Virus record (IMG/VR): IMGVR_UViG_3300008116_000054
Span: 34,369-98,368 of that record
Direction: 5' to 3' (one strand)
Length of the DNA: 64,000 nt
Origin: a virus
The notes beneath the pieces are model-generated. The model had not been told where the DNA came from and did not search any database. It saw only the letters and a program-made list of their open reading frames with translations. Each line of letters starts with the position of its first letter. The first letter of the stretch is position 1. Below are positions 23,643 to 30,391 of the stretch, piece after piece. A program made the translations under genes and the position numbers.

Positions 23643-24243
23643 CGTCGTCTACCTGCACGAGCTGCTCAAGGAGCATGGCCTCTTCTGACTTTGGCAGAAG
23701 CTTCTTCGTCGACTTAGTCTTTACCACCCTCGCCTCCTGCTGCGCGTTCGGGTTGGTGAGCGAGCGGACCGAGTCGGTGACCTTGGCCAAGGTGTCGATG
23801 ACCTGCTGGTACTCTTTGAAGTTCTTTATGCGCATGTTCGGCAGCGGGTTGTTCTTGGGATCGTCAAGGAACTTCCTTATCTCGTCCGCGTTCTCGACCG
23901 ACGAAACGGTTATCATGTCGGTCAGGAACTCGACCTGCTCTACGGTGGACCTGATTATCCTGGCCCTGATGCGGTCGTATATCGAGCTCGCCAGCCTTTC
24001 CTTGTCCTTCACCCATCCGCCGGCGGCAGCCGTGTACAGTATGCGCGACTTGGAGTACTGCGGAAATCGAGCGGCAAGTTCCTCGGTGCTGTAGCCGATC
24101 AGGAACAGCTCGTATATCGGTGATGCTTCTTGTTTGTCTATCGCGCCTGACGCAGTCGGCTGACGAAGGTAACGCTCGATCTCTGCGATCTGTTCACCGG
24201 TCAGCCCGTGCTTCTGCTCCGAGCTTAGCTTTTTCTTCGACAC
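23632..24243 (-). CDS. Putative small terminase subunit
   Basis: 203 residues directly upstream of the large terminase and overlapping it by 11 bases. FLIGYSTEELAARFPQYSKSRILYTAAAGGWVKDKERL (about 47-84) has the look of the N-terminal helix-turn-helix of small terminases that bind the packaging site. The rest is helical, with a long amphipathic stretch at 85-165 suited to oligomerisation and a basic/acidic tail. The start is GTG. The assignment rests on the HTH and position, not on a confident family match. Confidence 0.65.
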   Translation of the reverse strand: MSKKKLSSEQKHGLTGEQIAEIERYLRQPTASGAIDKQEASPIYELFLIGYSTEELAARFPQYSKSRILYTAAAGGWVKDKERLASSIYDRIRARIIRSTVEQVEFLTDMITVSSVENADEIRKFLDDPKNNPLPNMRIKNFKEYQQVIDTLAKVTDSVRSLTNPNAQQEARVVKTKSTKKLLPKSEEAMLLEQLVQVDDDGQ

Positions 24244-24628
24244 GCAAGGTCTCCCACACTGGGTGCAAAGAGATGTTGTGCAGCGTCTGATTTAGACGCA
24301 GCAACCCTATCATCTTATACCTTGATATCTGCTCGTTGGATAGACCTAAAAGGATGAGAACTATGATTGAGCGCTCTAGGTCGGTGAAATTACTGAGTAT
24401 ATTCTGAACAAAGCCGACCTTAAGCGTTGAGGTGTAGAGGTTCACTATGTCGTCGGCGATCCTGTCTCTTATAGAGTTTCTGAAGCTTATGTCTTCGATA
24501 TTACTGTATAAATCAGAGTCAGGGTTTTCTAGGTATCGCACCCAAAGATCCTGACGATCGTCCTCGTTGGTCGAAAGTCTATCGATCTTTTCCTTTATCA
24601 TCATTATCTTTGGATCTTTGTTCCTCAT
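24194..24628 (-). CDS. Sigma-like transcription protein, 144 aa
   Basis: DDRQDLWVRYLENPDSDLYSNIEDISFRNSIRDRI and FTDLERSIIVLILLGLSNEQISRYKMIGLLRLNQTL are the two notable segments. The second has the helix-turn-helix spacing of sigma-70 region 4 (ERxIIxLxLLGLSxEQIS). With only 144 residues it lacks the full sigma architecture, so it may be a minimal sigma or co-activator acting with host RNA polymerase, as in other large phages. It overlaps both neighbouring genes by about 50 bases, a compact operon. It is a candidate partner for the GTATAAT sites. Confidence 0.55.
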   Translation of the reverse strand: MRNKDPKIMMIKEKIDRLSTNEDDRQDLWVRYLENPDSDLYSNIEDISFRNSIRDRIADDIVNLYTSTLKVGFVQNILSNFTDLERSIIVLILLGLSNEQISRYKMIGLLRLNQTLHNISLHPVWETLRVEEKAKLGAEARADR

Positions 24629-25004
24629 ACTCAGAACTCTTCTTTAACTCCATTGATGTGGCCCATCCCGGGCCACAATACGACCGCACAAACGTCGACA
24701 GCAACTGCTGAAACTCAAGGTTTCCGTTATTGCTAAGGATACGTCTTGTTCTCCACATAGCCCATACAGAGCCTAGACTCTTGAGCTCTTGATACTTATT
24801 ATAAGCTTTGACCAAGGATGGGGCCGCATACAAGACGTAGTGTACGCGCTTATTGTCTGGATCTATCGATAGTTCCAGTGCTGTAATGTGCTTGTTGACG
24901 ATGCTGCCGTACATGAAAAGCGTGTCTTTGGCGTTGTCGGTGAAGAGGCCGCTGTTCATAAGCCAGCGCTGCTGGTCTAGGTACTCGCTGGATACCGTGC
25001 TCAT
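24579..25004 (-). CDS. Unknown protein, 141 aa
   Basis: No family recognised. The start is supported by GAGGACGG upstream and a 4-base ATGA overlap with the Mre11 stop. The central part (AYNKYQELKSLGSVWAMWRTRRIL) is amphipathic helix; the C-terminus is strongly charged (EEQRSKDNDDKGKDR). It sits between Mre11 and the sigma-like gene. Confidence 0.55.
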   Translation of the reverse strand: MSTVSSEYLDQQRWLMNSGLFTDNAKDTLFMYGSIVNKHITALELSIDPDNKRVHYVLYAAPSLVKAYNKYQELKSLGSVWAMWRTRRILSNNGNLEFQQLLSTFVRSYCGPGWATSMELKKSSEYEEQRSKDNDDKGKDR

Positions 25005-25993
25005 CGATCCGTCCTCGTGTAGTGTCTCAGGGTTGACTTAAGGGTGTCCCTGTCGATTCCTCCAGCGTAGACCTTGTCTACGTACTGGTCGGTCATAGTC
25101 TCGATCGTAGGAGCCGATATAGAGACCCTGGATGATCTTGCCGTGTCCGTGAACTCGGTCTTGAAGGTCACGTGGGCCACTTTCTTGAGTTCCTTGATCT
25201 CTTTGGACTCGAGCATGGCCTTGACCTCTGCCCTTGGCCCTATAAGTTTTACTATCCACATGTCTGTCGAGTTTATGTTCATAGCAGAATCTTTGCCGAC
25301 CTCGAAGTCTAGGGTCCGCCACATAGGAAAGGGTGACTCTATGAACTCCTGGGACATATCGGATATGTCTAGTATGGTGAGTCCTTTGGTCTGTCCCGCA
25401 TCGCCTGCAGATAGACACATAGGCGTACCTGGGTATAGAACTCTGCCAGATCCCATCGGTCCATACTCGAGAACCTGCTTCTTGTGAATATGCCCAGATG
25501 CGACAAGGTCGCAATCCAAGACATCAGTTGAGATTCCGTCAGTAGCCGTCTTGAAGCCATAGTCTGCGCCTATGAATGTGTTGTGCGTTATCGCGACGCT
25601 GGTTGAGATCTTAGGCCAGTCTCTTGGGTCATGGACGTAGGGGACATACGTTATGCCGTCTGCCACGGTGACGACGTCGGCCACTATCAGGTTTTTACTC
25701 TCGAAAGGCTCGAGCGCGTGATACTCGCTTGAGTTGGGTTTATGCATGTCGTGGTTGCCTAGGAGAAGCACGGTCGGGATCTTGAGCTCGAGGAGACGGT
25801 CGAGATGCCTAGAGACCGTACACATCACCTCTGCTCGGATAATGGCGTGGGTGTCGAACGTGTCGCCTAGGTTTACGATCAAGTCTGGCTTCTTGGTCTC
25901 GGCGATAAACTCCACCCACTCCAGTAGGGCCTTGCCCTCTGAAAGATGGGTGTGGCGGATATGTGGGTCGCCGATGAGCAGGATTCTAGTCAT
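25001..25993 (-). CDS. Mre11/SbcD-type nuclease (T4 gp47-like)
   Basis: A 330-residue metallophosphoesterase with all five motifs of SbcD/Mre11: GDPHIR (8-13), NLGDTFDTHA, LLGNHDMH, ITHNTF and SGHIHKK. With the Rad50-like protein at 38639 it should form the two-subunit nuclease/ATPase that resects DNA ends for recombination-dependent replication; in T4 the equivalents are gp47 and gp46. The C-terminal third is the capping/Rad50-binding part. AGGAAAG precedes the ATG. It is co-transcribed with recA and two small genes. Confidence 0.9.
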   Translation of the reverse strand: MTRILLIGDPHIRHTHLSEGKALLEWVEFIAETKKPDLIVNLGDTFDTHAIIRAEVMCTVSRHLDRLLELKIPTVLLLGNHDMHKPNSSEYHALEPFESKNLIVADVVTVADGITYVPYVHDPRDWPKISTSVAITHNTFIGADYGFKTATDGISTDVLDCDLVASGHIHKKQVLEYGPMGSGRVLYPGTPMCLSAGDAGQTKGLTILDISDMSQEFIESPFPMWRTLDFEVGKDSAMNINSTDMWIVKLIGPRAEVKAMLESKEIKELKKVAHVTFKTEFTDTARSSRVSISAPTIETMTDQYVDKVYAGGIDRDTLKSTLRHYTRTDR

Positions 25994-26002
25994 ATCTTTC
26001 CT

Positions 26003-26140
26003 TCAGATCTTGAAGCTGAGATTTATCGAGTCGATGCTCTTGACTATCTTGAGTCGCTCTATGGCTCGTATGAAGCACACATACACCATGTATGCCTCAA
26101 ACGAGTCTAGATCATAGTCGTCGTCAGGATCACGCATCAT
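26003..26140 (-). CDS. Small acidic protein, 45 aa
   Basis: A short frame starting at a tandem ATGATG (26140) that overlaps the previous stop and ending 9 bases before mre11. MMRDPDDDYDLDSFEAYMVY and a helical end RAIERLKIVKSIDS. There is a ribosome-site-like CAGGAAG upstream. No family recognised; existence is inferred from tight packing between recA and mre11. Confidence 0.5.
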   Translation of the reverse strand: MMRDPDDDYDLDSFEAYMVYVCFIRAIERLKIVKSIDSINLSFKI

Positions 26141-26301
26141 AGACCGCGACTTCCTGCTATCGAAAGCAGTCGCTCTATCTCTGGATCCGATATAGCGATG
26201 CTTCTACTCATCTTGAGTCTGCAGAACGCGTACACAACCCTGACAATCAGGAAACGGCCCTTTACTAATCGTCTTAGGTTGTGGTTCGCTAAGGTGTTCA
26301 T
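26137..26301 (-). CDS. Small basic protein, 54 aa
   Basis: The ATG overlaps the recA stop (ATGA), with GGAAGACG upstream. The product is basic and helical (LANHNLRRLVKGRFLIVRVV, then SDPEIERLLSIAGSRGL) and may bind nucleic acid or a recombination protein. It stops where the next small gene begins (TATGATG). No family recognised. Confidence 0.55.
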   Translation of the reverse strand: MNTLANHNLRRLVKGRFLIVRVVYAFCRLKMSRSIAISDPEIERLLSIAGSRGL

Positions 26302-27386
26302 ACGTCGTCTTCCACAAACCCAGACGAGTCGATCTCGACCTTGGCGTCCTGATGCTCGTAGCAGGCACTTAGGATACGGTTCTGGAGATCTTTGTCCCCT
26401 ATCACCATGTTCTTGATGTTCTGCTCGCCGCGAACCGGTGCCTCGTTTGCGAAGCACCACATCTGCGGGTTCTCTCTGCCTGTGTCTGGGTTTGTAGGAT
26501 GCTTGATGACACCCAATGCTTTAGCGAGCTCGAAGATCTCGCCTCCCGTGTCGATGACGCCTAGGTCGTAGTGGAACGTGAACTCTGCCTGGCGAGCAGG
26601 CGCGCCCATCCGGTTCTTCTTCACCTTTACGCGAACCTTGTGGCCTACTTGAGCCGCTGCGCCGGTTATGGTCTCGCCTGACTCGATCACGCCCTTCTTA
26701 GAGTCAACGCGTGTGATCTCAAGCATAAGATCTGCCGCGTGCTTGAGCGCGTGGCCTTCTGAGATGACGTACGGGTTGCGCAGTGCCTTCATCGGGTCCA
26801 TTTGCGCCGTAACTTGTTGAATAAACAGGGTTAATAGTTTATGTTCTGCAACTACGGGGACCACGAGTTTCAACGCAGAGCCGAGGTACTGGGATCCACT
26901 ACCACCCATAATTTGGTCAGTGGTCTGCTTGCGTACGTCCTTAGGATATCTGATCGACTTAATCGAATCGATCACAATGGCCTTGATCGGTGCGCCATCC
27001 TGAATCAGCTCAAGCATCTCACCGCCGATATAGTCGAAGATCTTAACCGGATCGTTTGATTTCCTTACGACAAGACGATCTGCGTCGCCGCCTAGTTTGA
27101 TGAACATCTGTGAATTGAAGGAGTACTCGGCATCAAACCAGATCGCTAAAGCCTCTTTATCAAGCCTCTGAAGCTCGATCAGCGCCATCATAGCGAGCAT
27201 CGATTTTCCAGAGCTCTCTGGACCATATAAAATATTCACTTTGCCTGGGATAAAGCCGCCTTGGCACGTGGCCCAATTTAAAGACGGAGACCAAGTAGGA
27301 ATAGCCGAGGGTGTTTGAGATCTTAACTTAGATACAGCAACGCCTATATCGCTTGTTAGTTTAGACATCCATTTGTTTGTCGACAT
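26298..27386 (-). CDS. RecA/UvsX-type recombinase
   Basis: A 362-residue strand-exchange ATPase. Walker A is GPESSGKS (55-62), followed by IWFDAEYSFN; Walker B is IKAIVIDSIKSI. A stretch including GGSGSQYLGSALKLVVPVVAEH and IQQVTAQMDP corresponds to the L1/L2 DNA-binding region. The acidic tail (EIDSSGFVEDDV) is typical. ATG at 27386 has AAGGAG 7 bases upstream, which lies inside the end of the HNH gene at 27361. It should act with SSB, Rad50/Mre11, the SF2 helicase and RuvC. Confidence 0.88.
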   Translation of the reverse strand: MSTNKWMSKLTSDIGVAVSKLRSQTPSAIPTWSPSLNWATCQGGFIPGKVNILYGPESSGKSMLAMMALIELQRLDKEALAIWFDAEYSFNSQMFIKLGGDADRLVVRKSNDPVKIFDYIGGEMLELIQDGAPIKAIVIDSIKSIRYPKDVRKQTTDQIMGGSGSQYLGSALKLVVPVVAEHKLLTLFIQQVTAQMDPMKALRNPYVISEGHALKHAADLMLEITRVDSKKGVIESGETITGAAAQVGHKVRVKVKKNRMGAPARQAEFTFHYDLGVIDTGGEIFELAKALGVIKHPTNPDTGRENPQMWCFANEAPVRGEQNIKNMVIGDKDLQNRILSACYEHQDAKVEIDSSGFVEDDV

Positions 27387-28044
27387 TTTTATGCTCCTTA
27401 AATTCTAAATATTGCTCTTTGGTGTTTAAGATCTTCTTATTTCTTTGCGTTCTACCGTGTCTGACATGAAATTCTTTATGGCATGTTTCGCAAAGACATA
27501 CCAGATTGCTTAACTCGTTCAAAAGGTGAGGATGATTTGCATAATCGTATAGATGATGAGCATTCAATGCCACACCTCTTTTAGAGCAACAATCACAAGT
27601 ATAGTCTGCTAACTCAAAACACTGCTTACGAAGTTTAATATCAAACTGCTGTTTTCTAACGGCTTCCTGCTTCCAGCCAAAGTCATCAAACTCATCTAGT
27701 GATATTCCACGAACCTTGCAACTAATCTTTATCTTTGTTTCTTCTGAGACGCTCTGTCCCTTGTTAGGGGGAGACTTTCCTAGATTTGCTTTGCGAAGCT
27801 TTTGCTTCATATCTTCACTCATTGGCTTGCCCTTGTTGGTAGGGACTCTACCAATTGAAGCTAGACCAACCACTTTATCTCTGCATTTTTTACATGGCCT
27901 ATCAGCAGAAGAGATATCACTCATCTTAGAGTAGACAATATATCCCCTATCTAAACCACATTTATCACAATAGTGTCTGTAGAGCTTTTGTCTTTTGCCG
28001 CTATTTTGAATCCTTATTTGAAAATCTGTTTTATCCACAGACAC
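27361..28044 (-). CDS. HNH homing endonuclease with NUMOD3 repeats, inserted before recA
   Basis: 227 residues. The N-terminus has a CDKCG...CKKC zinc ribbon, then two NUMOD3-type segments (NKGKPMSEDMKQKLR and NKGQSVSEETKIKIS). The HNH core has CDCCSKRGVALNAHHLYDY and NLVCLCETCHKEFH, the classical H-N-H arrangement. It ends 26 bases inside recA, so recA's ribosome site is part of this gene. Its first codons (GTG TCT GTG GAT) closely resemble the start of the next upstream gene (GTG TCT GTA GAC). It is more A+T-rich than recA. Confidence 0.87.
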   Translation of the reverse strand: MSVDKTDFQIRIQNSGKRQKLYRHYCDKCGLDRGYIVYSKMSDISSADRPCKKCRDKVVGLASIGRVPTNKGKPMSEDMKQKLRKANLGKSPPNKGQSVSEETKIKISCKVRGISLDEFDDFGWKQEAVRKQQFDIKLRKQCFELADYTCDCCSKRGVALNAHHLYDYANHPHLLNELSNLVCLCETCHKEFHVRHGRTQRNKKILNTKEQYLEFKEHKNVDKQMDV

Positions 28045-28050
28045 TACACT

Positions 28051-28524
28051 TCATCCTTTCATGCCTTCCCAAGGCGTCATGTATCCATCTTCTGACAGTT
28101 TCTTTACCGCATCGATCGCGAACCTAAATTCTTGCACCTTGTTCCTCATCAGGAGGGACATGGCTTGTGCCCTGGCGTGAACTTCCTTGGCGTGCTGAAC
28201 GTCAGGGTCCAGTGCCACGTACGCCTTACGGGACTCGACCGTGGGCTTCTCGTTTCTTTGCCTGAAGAAGTCTGGTGCTCTGTCTAGGTATGCGATCGCT
28301 TCTGCTGTATCTACTGCTGATTTTGCGTTGAGCTCTGCCTGAACCGCTTTAGCGTGCATCACTGACGTGACGTCATACGCGATGATGAACTCCCGCAGAT
28401 ACACGGGAGCCATCATCTTGTTGAAGCCTTGTCCGATGTCGCTGAGCTTTCTGGTGAACTCGGCGATCTTCTTTAGGTCGATCGCCTCCAGCGTAGACTC
28501 TATCGTTGCAAGGTCTACAGACAC
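28051..28524 (-). CDS. Unknown helical protein, 157 aa
   Basis: No family recognised. Almost entirely helical and charged, with repeated alanine-rich amphipathic segments (MHAKAVQAELNAKSAVDTAE). The start is GTG with GAGGTGAACC upstream. It lies between SSB and recA in the recombination operon, so an accessory role in recombination or replication is plausible. Confidence 0.55.
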   Translation of the reverse strand: MSVDLATIESTLEAIDLKKIAEFTRKLSDIGQGFNKMMAPVYLREFIIAYDVTSVMHAKAVQAELNAKSAVDTAEAIAYLDRAPDFFRQRNEKPTVESRKAYVALDPDVQHAKEVHARAQAMSLLMRNKVQEFRFAIDAVKKLSEDGYMTPWEGMKG

Positions 28525-28532
28525 GGTTCACC

Positions 28533-29582
28533 TCAGTTGTCGAGGAGTGATTCTGCGTAAGAGAAGATATCGTCGTCGGACGAAGCGCGAGCTTTGCTGG
28601 CTGGTGCCGGTGTAGGCTTTTTGGCTTGCGTTTGTGCCTGAGCTTGCGCTACGGGCTTCTTGGCTTCCCAAGGAGGAGTCTCTTCATCGTCTGCGTCGTC
28701 GAAGCGGGTCGTGATCTTCTTTGCGGCTGGAGCCTGAGCCTTCTTGATGGGTGTAGGCGCTGGAAGCTCGTCTTCCTCGACCAAGAAGCCGTCTACCGCT
28801 GCGTCTGGGTTCTGCTGGTAGATCACGGAAAGATTTGCCATCAAGACATCTTTGAGCTCCTCGTACGACATGCGCTTGTAGAGGGTCGTAAGATCGTAGC
28901 CCAGATTGTCGTAGTTGTCTACGACGTTCTGCGGCAGAGGATCACGGTCGTCGATGTAGCTGATGCCTTTGGCAGTTTTCTCTTTGGCCTGACTCTTAGA
29001 GACCGAGTACTCGGTAGATGTGCCCTCGCCTTCTCGGCGGATCTTGAACCACACGCCAGAGTCGTCGTCCTCTGACAGGAGAGAGGTAGGATCTTGGCCG
29101 TAGTCTGTCACGTACTGCATCATCTGCTTCTTCATGGCGTCGTGCGCGGTTTTCTTGAGCTCGAGAAGACCGACCTCGCCGGCCTTGTTGCAGGCGTTGT
29201 AGACGTACGTTGCTTTTGGCTTGGTGGTCCAGATAACGTCGCTGATGGGCTTGAGCTGGTCTCGGATCTCTTCCTTGCTTAGGCCTTGGGCCTTAAGCTC
29301 TGTCTCGATGGCTTCGCGCTTCTTCTCGAGGCGAGCGATGTACTCGGTAACAGGACAGGCATCTTCGCCGAACGATCGTGGAGAAGCGTACGGACGACGA
29401 CGGCCGGACTGAGGGTCGGTCAGCCATGCTACGACCCAGCGGCGATAAGCGTAGCCGTCTGAGTTCTCGCCGAACGGCGGCAGTACGCGGTAGACGTTGT
29501 CTCCTTGGTTTACTTCGTGGCGTTTCCAGCCTTTGCGCTCTTTGAGAGAATCGAGGTTGATCTTGAGTGGTGTCTTTGACAT
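28533..29582 (-). CDS. Single-stranded DNA-binding protein (T4 gp32-like)
   Basis: 349 residues. The N-terminal half (DNVYRVLPPFGENSDGYAYRRWVVAWLTD, then DACPVTEYIARLEKKREAIE) recalls gp32-type OB-fold proteins, though the zinc ligands of T4 gp32 are not evident. The C-terminus is a P/A/Q-rich linker ending in an acidic tip (SSDDDIFSYAESLLDN), the usual protein-docking tail of SSBs. It is the first gene after the promoter/operator at 29606-29632 and leads the recombination operon. Confidence 0.72.
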   Translation of the reverse strand: MSKTPLKINLDSLKERKGWKRHEVNQGDNVYRVLPPFGENSDGYAYRRWVVAWLTDPQSGRRRPYASPRSFGEDACPVTEYIARLEKKREAIETELKAQGLSKEEIRDQLKPISDVIWTTKPKATYVYNACNKAGEVGLLELKKTAHDAMKKQMMQYVTDYGQDPTSLLSEDDDSGVWFKIRREGEGTSTEYSVSKSQAKEKTAKGISYIDDRDPLPQNVVDNYDNLGYDLTTLYKRMSYEELKDVLMANLSVIYQQNPDAAVDGFLVEEDELPAPTPIKKAQAPAAKKITTRFDDADDEETPPWEAKKPVAQAQAQTQAKKPTPAPASKARASSDDDIFSYAESLLDN

Positions 29583-29605
29583 GTTAAGCTCCTAAGTTTA
29601 GTGAA

Positions 29606-29620
29606 TAGACACAATGTCTA
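29606..29620 (-). promoter_or_regulatory. Operator-like inverted repeat upstream of SSB
   Basis: TAGACA-CAA-TGTCTA, a perfect 6-bp inverted repeat with a 3-base centre. It starts at the expected transcription start for the GTATAAT site at 29626 and lies 24 bases before the SSB start codon. It could be a repressor site or an mRNA hairpin for autoregulation by SSB, as T4 gp32 does with its own mRNA. Confidence 0.5.
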
Positions 29621-29625
29621 ATGAT

Positions 29626-29632
29626 ATTATAC
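29626..29632 (-). promoter_or_regulatory. GTATAAT promoter-like site of the SSB-recA operon
   Basis: Minus-strand GGATGTATAAT, in the 57-base gap between the gene at 29640 and SSB. No -35 match. Confidence 0.55.
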
Positions 29633-29639
29633 ATCCAAT

Positions 29640-30350
29640 TCATTTATCGACAGGCTGAGAAGATGCCTTTTGCTCTCGGTTTCGGCGGTGGTTGTTAGAG
29701 GGTTTCTCTGGCTTAGGCAGCGGTGCAGGTTTTTCTTCAAGCTCTACCATCTCTACAAGAAGGTCTAACGCCTCAGAGACCTCAGGATCTGGCTTGGGTT
29801 GCTCTGGCTCAGATCTGTCGATCTTCACTTCTTCCATGATCTTGAGCCTGTCGACCACCTGCTCTACGGAAGGCTTGCGCTCTTCCACAGGTTTCTCGAC
29901 CGTGAGATGGGCACCAGCCTCGCTGAGGTCGATCTTGCCGATGCCGAGCCTGAAGAAGACAGACTCGTCCTGCTCGTCGCCTGTGAAATATATGACTTTG
30001 ATATCTAAGGATCTTTCCTTTATGACTGTCTCATAGTATCTCTGGTAGATGGTGGGATACCGCGCTTGAAACATCTCGTGAACCACCAGTGCGACCTCTT
30101 CGTCTGAGGCGCAGTATCGGCCCATGTAGTCGTGCGGGACGACGTTGCGGTACGCGTTGAAGCTGCGGTCGTACCTGCGGCCGATCTCTTCGGCTATCGC
30201 CCTAAGGTAGTTTGGGCCCAGTATAGCGGAACCGCCTTTCTTCTTGAAGCATGCTCTGACCTCTTCTACGAAGGTCGGCGGAGCCAGGACCATCTCCTGG
30301 TGCGAGATGATCTTAGGGGGAGATTTTGTAGAGACATAGACGCTGTTCAT
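29640..30350 (-). CDS. Unknown protein with acidic/proline C-terminal tail, 236 aa
   Basis: The frame is open to 30554 but overlaps the polymerase gene there; ATG at 30350 with GGAGAGAATA upstream is the supported start. Residues about 1-145 look folded (GSAILGPNYLRAIAEEIGRRY, VPHDYMGRYCASDEEVALVVHEMF). The rest is a linker rich in E, P and K (VEKPVEERKPSVEQV, EEKPAPLPKPEKP). No family recognised. It lies directly downstream of the polymerase, so a replication accessory role is possible. Confidence 0.55.
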   Translation of the reverse strand: MNSVYVSTKSPPKIISHQEMVLAPPTFVEEVRACFKKKGGSAILGPNYLRAIAEEIGRRYDRSFNAYRNVVPHDYMGRYCASDEEVALVVHEMFQARYPTIYQRYYETVIKERSLDIKVIYFTGDEQDESVFFRLGIGKIDLSEAGAHLTVEKPVEERKPSVEQVVDRLKIMEEVKIDRSEPEQPKPDPEVSEALDLLVEMVELEEKPAPLPKPEKPSNNHRRNREQKASSQPVDK

Positions 30351-30391
30351 TATTCTCTCCTTGAGACATTTGCTGTGCAGTATGTTTGTAC

